Of a DNA stretch of 7,977 bases, positions 4,323 through 7,977 are shown piece after piece. The notes under the pieces were generated by a model. That model saw only the letters and a list, made by a program, of their open reading frames with translations. It had not been told where the DNA came from and made no database searches. Made by a program: the position numbers and the translations under genes. The stretch's first letter is position 1; each line of letters begins with the position of its first letter. The DNA comes from Sulfolobus sp. UBA167 (GTDB taxonomy: Archaea > Thermoproteota > Thermoprotei_A > Sulfolobales > Sulfolobaceae). The stretch is taken from positions 1 to 7,977 of the forward strand of contig DAHF01000014.1 of the NCBI GenBank assembly GCA_002495845.1, written 5' to 3'.

Positions 4323-5924
4323 TTACTCTGGTGGAATCTCCTCGAAGAGTTTGGTCATGTCAATCCCTACTCTTTTCTTAGTGTAAAATTTCGCCAGAGC
4401 GTAGATTAGAACTCCAGAGCCATAAATCGCAACTAAAGATCCTATTGTAGGAATATTCACAGGCAAAAGGAACTGATTCCCCCAAGTTATTGATAATGTA
4501 TACATTAAGAAAGCAAATGTCAGGAACCCTATGACGGATATTAATGGGATTCCCATGATCTTCCTTTGGAAGGGAACTGCGTTCTCATAAACTCTCTTCT
4601 TTAAGAAAGGCATTAAGGCGGCAGAAAGTGCAAAAACCGCATAACCTATTTGAAATATCACAGTCACGTCAACCGTCGAGATGAGTGGAAGATAAGCATA
4701 CATCAATACCCCAGCAAGGCCTATTATAGATACTAATATAGTAGCCTTTAGCGGTATGTGATACTTATCGTTAACATCTGCCATCCACTCTGGAAATATT
4801 CTATCAAATGACCAAGCAAACATATACCTTGTTAATGCGACTATAAGTGGTGGGTTGCTATAGAAGTTCGGGAGCCATAGTGCTATGAACATGATCAAGT
4901 AAAGGAAAACGTTATGGTCTACAATTAAAGCGAAGAACGGAGTAAAAGGTCCTATGTCTTGGAACTTCGAGTAAATTGGGTCAGAGACTCCATTGCACTC
5001 GATGTAAGACCAAGAAGTCAGAAACTTTTGACCGAATGCGTGGGCATTAAGGAACGCAAAAAGAGCATAGTAAGCTCCCACTATTCCCATCGTCACCATG
5101 ATTGAGTAAAACACGTTTTTCTTGACACTCTTCATCTCTCCGCTCCATGAAGCAGGCAAATTGTACCAAGAATAGTAGTACCATACAACTGGAAGGGCTA
5201 GAAGAGTAGCCGAAAGGGGTGAGAAGAATGAGAGACCGTTAGACTCTGCGTTCGATATGACCTCTGTATAAGCGTTTGGGTATCCTGATACGGAGCTGAG
5301 GCTACTCGCAAACGAAGAAGGAGTTATAGTCGCTAAGCCTGCGAACATTATTATTGTTGCTGTAATAGAGATGAAACCGCCATATAATATGAACTTCCAA
5401 TGATTTTTACCCATAGACGCAATTATGCTACTGAAAACTACTATTATTAAACCTAAGGATACTTCTCCTAGTTTACTATCAAAGAAATTGCCTAGAGCGA
5501 GAAAAGACGCATTATGATAATAAATCCCTAGTCCGGTAAATAAATAAGCAAACCACTGGGCTCCATAAAAGCTGTATACCCCTAAGGACAGAGCAAAAGC
5601 TATCCAAAGACCCCAGTAATTCACAAAGCCTATAATGGGGTTTGTAGCTCTGCTGTTGAAGACGTAATCTCCTCCTGCTCTGGGCATAGATACGGAAGAT
5701 ATAAAAAATAATGATGCCATTGCAAGGGTCGGCAACAAAGAGATGGCAAACGAGAGTGGCAAATTAGCTCCAGGAGAAAGAAACATCCATTCTATAATCA
5801 AAATCGGAACTCCTCCTGTCACTAAACCAAAGGTCGCTAGGGATGAAGACCATGGGCTTACTTCTCTAACTAGACCCGATGATTGCCTTATGAAAAGATT
5901 TTTAGAGGAAGAATTTTGGGCCAT
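4323..5924 (-). CDS. APC-superfamily amino acid permease
   Basis: This is an integral cytoplasmic-membrane transporter of 533 aa, in the normal range for APC-family amino acid/polyamine symporters. About 12 hydrophobic helices can be traced, roughly at 30-50, 55-77, 98-118, 153-170, 178-200, 236-255, 271-293, 327-352, 390-412, 420-440, 459-480 and 490-512. Family signatures are PRAGGDYVF (81-89, after helix 2, equivalent to PRSGGDYVY), the cytoplasmic loop SGEMKSVKKN (261-270, equivalent to GGEVKNPKRN), and RYMFAWSFDRIFP (366-378, equivalent to the R-x-x-A-x-x-x-D-x-x-P loop). A long outward loop (about 200-233 and 295-325) contains a single Cys. Substrate specificity cannot be read from the sequence. 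The gene appears monocistronic, with its own TATA box and a T-rich end. The ATG at 5924 is the natural start: a short polar N-terminus leads into helix 1. Confidence 0.92.
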   Translation of the reverse strand: MAQNSSSKNLFIRQSSGLVREVSPWSSSLATFGLVTGGVPILIIEWMFLSPGANLPLSFAISLLPTLAMASLFFISSVSMPRAGGDYVFNSRATNPIIGFVNYWGLWIAFALSLGVYSFYGAQWFAYLFTGLGIYYHNASFLALGNFFDSKLGEVSLGLIIVVFSSIIASMGKNHWKFILYGGFISITATIIMFAGLATITPSSFASSLSSVSGYPNAYTEVISNAESNGLSFFSPLSATLLALPVVWYYYSWYNLPASWSGEMKSVKKNVFYSIMVTMGIVGAYYALFAFLNAHAFGQKFLTSWSYIECNGVSDPIYSKFQDIGPFTPFFALIVDHNVFLYLIMFIALWLPNFYSNPPLIVALTRYMFAWSFDRIFPEWMADVNDKYHIPLKATILVSIIGLAGVLMYAYLPLISTVDVTVIFQIGYAVFALSAALMPFLKKRVYENAVPFQRKIMGIPLISVIGFLTFAFLMYTLSITWGNQFLLPVNIPTIGSLVAIYGSGVLIYALAKFYTKKRVGIDMTKLFEEIPPE

Positions 5925-5953
5925 TCCGCCAAAACTTAAACAGTTATTTATCG

Positions 5954-5961
5954 CTTATAAA
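5954..5961 (-). promoter_or_regulatory. TATA box for the permease gene
   Basis: TTTATAAG on the minus strand is centred about 34 bp upstream of the ATG at 5924, which predicts a leader of only a few nucleotides. A second AT-rich candidate, GATAAATAAC (about 5943-5952), would give a fully leaderless mRNA. No Shine-Dalgarno is present. Confidence 0.5.
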
Positions 5962-6018
5962 GTGAACTCACTCTTTCTCTTGAAATTAGTACAAGGAAGA
6001 CAAGCGAAATAAAGGAAA

Positions 6019-6056
6019 CAGAATAAAACTATCAAAAAAGAAAAGTTATATAACTT
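6019..6056 (-). terminator. palindrome plus T-rich terminator of the Sso7d-like gene
   Basis: Just after the Sso7d-like stop codon there is a perfect 14-bp palindrome AAGTTATATAACTT (6043-6056). On the minus strand it is followed by a T-rich tract (TTTTCTTTTTTGATAGTTTT). This is a convincing strong terminator for what should be a very highly expressed gene. The palindrome core also resembles a TATA box, but no gene lies at the right distance from it. Confidence 0.55.
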
Positions 6057-6063
6057 AAAAATT

Positions 6064-6252
6064 TCACTTTTTGTCTAGCATGTTTTGAAGCTCTTTTGGA
6101 GCGTCCTTCTCAGACACTGCCCCTCTTCCAGTCTTTCCTCCGCCCTCATCGTAGGTGAAGCTTATCATCTTACCTACTTTCCAGACCTTCTTTATCTTTG
6201 AAGTATCTACCTCTTTCTCTTCTCCTTTATACTTGAACTTTACCATTACCAT
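6064..6252 (-). CDS. sso7d: 7-kDa DNA-binding chromatin protein (Sso7d/Sac7d family)
   Basis: This 62-aa protein matches the Sso7d family almost throughout (KFKYKGEEKEVD, KKVWKVGKMISFTYDEGGGK, TGRGAVSEKDAPKEL). It is an SH3-like five-strand barrel with a C-terminal helix that binds the DNA minor groove without sequence preference. It kinks and stabilises duplex DNA in Sulfolobales, where it is among the most abundant proteins. The DNA-contacting residues are all present, counting the initiator Met: W24, V26, M29, S31, R43 and A45; V26 and M29 are the intercalating pair. The GGG loop (37-39) is the Sso7d form rather than the shorter Sac7d loop. Differences are K25 in place of the usual Arg and a C-terminal helix ending LQNMLDKK. 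The start at 6252 aligns with known members (MxxVKFKYKG); an in-frame ATG two codons on is a less likely alternative. It has its own promoter and a strong terminator. Confidence 0.97.
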   Translation of the reverse strand: MVMVKFKYKGEEKEVDTSKIKKVWKVGKMISFTYDEGGGKTGRGAVSEKDAPKELQNMLDKK

Positions 6253-6286
6253 ATCGGTTTCCCTAAATAAGGGTTAAGACACTATC

Positions 6287-6295
6287 ATTAATAAA
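6287..6295 (-). promoter_or_regulatory. TATA box for the Sso7d-like gene
   Basis: TTTATTAAT on the minus strand is centred about 39 bp upstream of the ATG at 6252, predicting a leader of about 13 nt without a Shine-Dalgarno. That leader contains the near-palindrome CCCTTATTTAGGG (6261-6273), which overlaps the expected transcription start. Confidence 0.5.
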
Positions 6296-6311
6296 CCTTA
6301 CGATAGTTACG

Positions 6312-6324
6312 TAAGTAATACTTA
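6312..6324. promoter_or_regulatory. 13-bp palindrome upstream of the Sso7d-like promoter
   Basis: TAAGTAATACTTA is a perfect palindrome around one central base, about 20 bp upstream of the TATA box. A second palindrome TTACGTAA overlaps it at 6307-6314. The position would suit an activator or regulator site; there is no experimental or comparative support. Confidence 0.3.
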
Positions 6325-6594
6325 TGTTAATTCTTCAAGGTGTACTACAGATAACTCTATAATTCTTTCAATTAAACTCTCATTCTATTAACAACTAAAA
6401 GCTTAGTTGATTACATGGACTCATGAAAAGTAAGATCAGTTTTGAAAGCATGTTAAGAAAGCTAAGGAAGAATCACGTAGAAATCAATAGACTTACCAAA
6501 ACGTGCTTCTTAACTACTGATAGTACATAAAAAACTAATTATCAATAATGAGTTTAAATATAAAGGAAAATTATTACGCCTAATTCTGATAAAA
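6325..6594. other. intergenic region without a supported gene
   Basis: About 270 bp with no convincing gene. A 35-codon frame on the plus strand (6423-6530, starting MKSKISFESM) has no clear promoter or ribosome-binding site. A hairpin CAACTAA-AAGC-TTAGTTG lies at 6392-6409, and a TATA-like TTTAAATATAAA lies at 6553-6564 with no gene at the right distance on either strand. No tRNA or C/D-box structure was seen. Confidence 0.35.
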
Positions 6595-6903
6595 TTAGCT
6601 TATCAATTGCTTAGACTCCACATGCTGAGATAGAACGTGTTTGTAAAAATCTTCTGCGGATGAAAAACGTTCTCCACATTTACATATGTAACGGTTCTTA
6701 GAATATTTGTCTAAATAGTTTCTACACTCGAAATATAGCTTTTCTAAGGAATTATTTAAATCCCTCTTGCTTCTCTTGGAAAGTAAATCGATGTCCTTGT
6801 CCTTTACGGCATTAAGAAAGGGATAATACGAAATCCTCTTGGGCGTAACTCCGTTTAACTTTTTGCCTTTCATAAGTTTGTTTAGAGCCTCAACCATAGT
6901 CAT
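6595..6903 (-). CDS. small C2H2-type zinc-finger protein, 102 aa
   Basis: This is a small, basic, probably cytosolic protein with one C2H2-like finger near the C-terminus: C74-x-C76-x3-F80-x5-F86-x2-H89-x4-H94. The second Cys, both aromatic core positions and both His follow the classical consensus exactly; only the first knuckle is shortened from CxxC to CxC. The N-terminal about 70 residues are Lys-rich and look helical, with no recognisable domain. Single-finger proteins of this kind occur in Sulfolobales and their viruses and plasmids and are generally suspected of DNA binding; whether this one binds DNA is inference. The ATG at 6903 is used; an ATG two codons in (6897) is nearly equivalent. 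A TATA-like box lies 37 bp upstream. The MMPL-type transporter gene ends 133 bp upstream on the same strand, so a functional link is not established. Confidence 0.75.
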   Translation of the reverse strand: MTMVEALNKLMKGKKLNGVTPKRISYYPFLNAVKDKDIDLLSKRSKRDLNNSLEKLYFECRNYLDKYSKNRYICKCGERFSSAEDFYKHVLSQHVESKQLIS

Positions 6904-6935
6904 TGTTATCTACTATATTGATTTGGAATTGACTA

Positions 6936-6944
6936 ATTTAAATA
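6936..6944 (-). promoter_or_regulatory. TATA-like box for the zinc-finger gene
   Basis: TATTTAAAT on the minus strand is centred about 37 bp upstream of the ATG at 6903, giving a leader of about 11 nt with no Shine-Dalgarno. A further TATA-like CTTATAAAAT at 7011-7020 could drive a longer leader. Confidence 0.45.
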
Positions 6945-7020
6945 TTTATTCAAAAACGGATGTTTGTTAGAAAGATTGCGTTAAAGGATTAGATAGGCTG
7001 AGAAAAGAGAATTTTATAAG

Positions 7021-7035
7021 GTTAAAAACAAGTGT
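7021..7035 (-). terminator. weak T-run after the MMPL-type transporter gene
   Basis: The minus strand reads ACACTTGTTTTTAAC directly after the transporter stop codon. The five-T run is a modest termination signal. No hairpin is seen. Confidence 0.3.
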
Positions 7036-7977
7036 TTATTCTTTACTTTTTATCTTTGATTTTATTATCTTTGACAAAATGGCAGGATATACGCTAAGCC
7101 TTATGATAAATGTGTCTACTAAAGCCGCTAACGCTATTGCTGCCCCTAATTCAGAGATGATAGAAATGGGATCCGTTATTAGCACGCCGAACGATGCAGC
7201 TAATATAACTCCCAATGCAGTTACTGCTCCAGCCGATAGAGTTATGCCCTTAATTATAGGCTCGTTTCCCTTTTTCTCCTCTTCCCTTATTCTGCTCAGG
7301 ATGAAAACACTGTAATCGCTACCTAGCCCCATCATCAGAACGTAAACTATCAAGGGAATGAAAAATATAACTCCAGTAGAAGTATTTATTCCATATGCGA
7401 TATAAACTAATGAAAGAGAGGAAACTATAGTTAAGATAATAGTTAAGACCATGCCTAATCCTATCTTAAACGAACGCATGAAAAGTGACAGTACTATGAA
7501 GAGCACTATAGGAAGGGCTATCGTAATCCCTTCATAATAGGGCATTAAATAGCTTTCCAAGTCCATATAAGTTGAGGTAGTTCCTCCTATATATCCAATG
7601 TTAGATACCTCTTTCTCTATGTTTGAAACCAGAGAGAACGCTTGTTTGCTGTCCGAAGGATAGTTCATGATAACAGTTATAAGCGCTGTTTTGTTGTCCA
7701 GTCCAATATTTTCCTTCATCAATTCCCTTACCTCCTGGTTATAGGTACCATTGAAATTGCTCGGGACAGGTCCAAAGACTTGCTTTACGCCATTCATATG
7801 AGAAATGTTGCTTTCTATGTTTGAAATCCTCATTAGAAATGAAGTGTTAAAATTATCATTAGAATGAATTACTATTAAGATCGGATTAATGAATGAATGA
7901 CCGAACGCGTCGTCTATGACGTTTAGACCTTGAACTGCAGGGTAATCTGGAAGGGCTGAGGTCTCGTTGAAGTTCAT
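7036..7977 (-). CDS. MMPL/RND-superfamily membrane transporter, C-terminal half (partial at window edge)
   Basis: The visible 313 residues correspond to the second half of an MMPL-type proton-driven exporter. An extracytoplasmic domain (about 1-148) is followed by five membrane helices, at roughly 150-168, 171-195, 202-228, 248-268 and 272-298, and a short Lys-rich cytoplasmic tail. The signature GLGSDYSVFILSRIREE (217-233) holds the conserved Asp-Tyr of the proton-relay helix, and DTFIIRLSVYPAI (288-300) is the typical last-helix motif. Full-length family members have 12 helices, with one before each external domain. Here the helix preceding the second external domain and the entire first half are missing. 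The ATG at 7977, exactly at the window edge, is therefore almost certainly internal and the gene continues beyond it. Archaeal members are thought to export lipids or hydrophobic compounds; the substrate here is unknown. Confidence 0.88.
   Translation of the reverse strand: MNFNETSALPDYPAVQGLNVIDDAFGHSFINPILIVIHSNDNFNTSFLMRISNIESNISHMNGVKQVFGPVPSNFNGTYNQEVRELMKENIGLDNKTALITVIMNYPSDSKQAFSLVSNIEKEVSNIGYIGGTTSTYMDLESYLMPYYEGITIALPIVLFIVLSLFMRSFKIGLGMVLTIILTIVSSLSLVYIAYGINTSTGVIFFIPLIVYVLMMGLGSDYSVFILSRIREEEKKGNEPIIKGITLSAGAVTALGVILAASFGVLITDPISIISELGAAIALAALVDTFIIRLSVYPAILSKIIKSKIKSKE

Noticed and set aside
5743..6012. Open frame on the plus strand over the 5' end of the permease gene.
   Set aside because: It is antisense to the conserved first helices and promoter of the permease and looks like a shadow frame.
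6400..6412. GCTTAGTTGAT at 6401-6411, matching bases 2-12 of the 131-bp element; possible third copy.
   Set aside because: The match stops after 11 bp, no right end or 9-bp duplication follows, and the sequence is explained by a local hairpin (6392-6409).
6423..6530. 35-codon frame on the plus strand starting MKSKISFESM.
   Set aside because: Too short to stand out from chance, with no clear TATA box, no Shine-Dalgarno and no recognisable similarity.
7079..7824. Two plus-strand frames (7079-7315 and 7642-7824) opposite the MMPL-type transporter.
   Set aside because: They are antisense to conserved transporter motifs and have no start signals or similarity.

Overview
The window comes from a thermoacidophilic crenarchaeon of the order Sulfolobales. 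The clearest marker is a 62-residue protein at 6064-6252 (minus) that is almost residue for residue a Sso7d/Sac7d chromatin protein, a family restricted to this order. The DNA is AT-rich. Several genes have a TATA-like box about 25-28 bp upstream of the start codon, as expected for leaderless archaeal mRNAs. The genus cannot be fixed from the sequence alone.

Layout, left to right. At 72-644 (minus) a two-CBS-domain protein is followed by a tightly linked 65-residue unknown protein, probably one transcription unit. At 785-1198 (minus) there is an unrecognised 137-residue protein with its own strong TATA box. The gap 1199-1847 holds a 131-bp mobile element with 9-bp target duplications. At 1848-3098 (plus) lies a flavin-dependent class I pyridine nucleotide-disulfide oxidoreductase, the only confident plus-strand gene. 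Convergent to it at 3196-3951 (minus) is a nucleotidyltransferase-fold protein whose N-terminal glycine motif lies upstream of the first ATG. The gap 3952-4322 carries small palindromes and a second copy of the 131-bp element. Then come an APC-family amino acid permease (4323-5924, minus), the Sso7d-like protein (6064-6252, minus), a gap with little in it, a small C2H2 zinc-finger protein (6595-6903, minus) and the C-terminal half of an MMPL/RND-type membrane transporter that runs off the right edge (7036-7977, minus).

The genes do not form one evident pathway. Apart from the CBS/65-aa pair, each appears to be its own transcription unit, so this is ordinary chromosome with scattered housekeeping, transport and DNA-binding genes. 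I found no phage, CRISPR, toxin-antitoxin or defence system.

Two things stand out. First, two 95%-identical 131-bp elements (1372-1502 and 4160-4290) lie in the same orientation, each bounded by its own perfect 9-bp direct repeat, which is strong evidence of two independent transposition events by a miniature non-autonomous element. Second, the nucleotidyltransferase reading frame continues 35 codons upstream of its first ATG through the family's diagnostic Gly-Gly motif and ends at an AUA codon 6 nt after a good Shine-Dalgarno sequence. That suggests either a non-canonical AUA start or a recently lost start codon.
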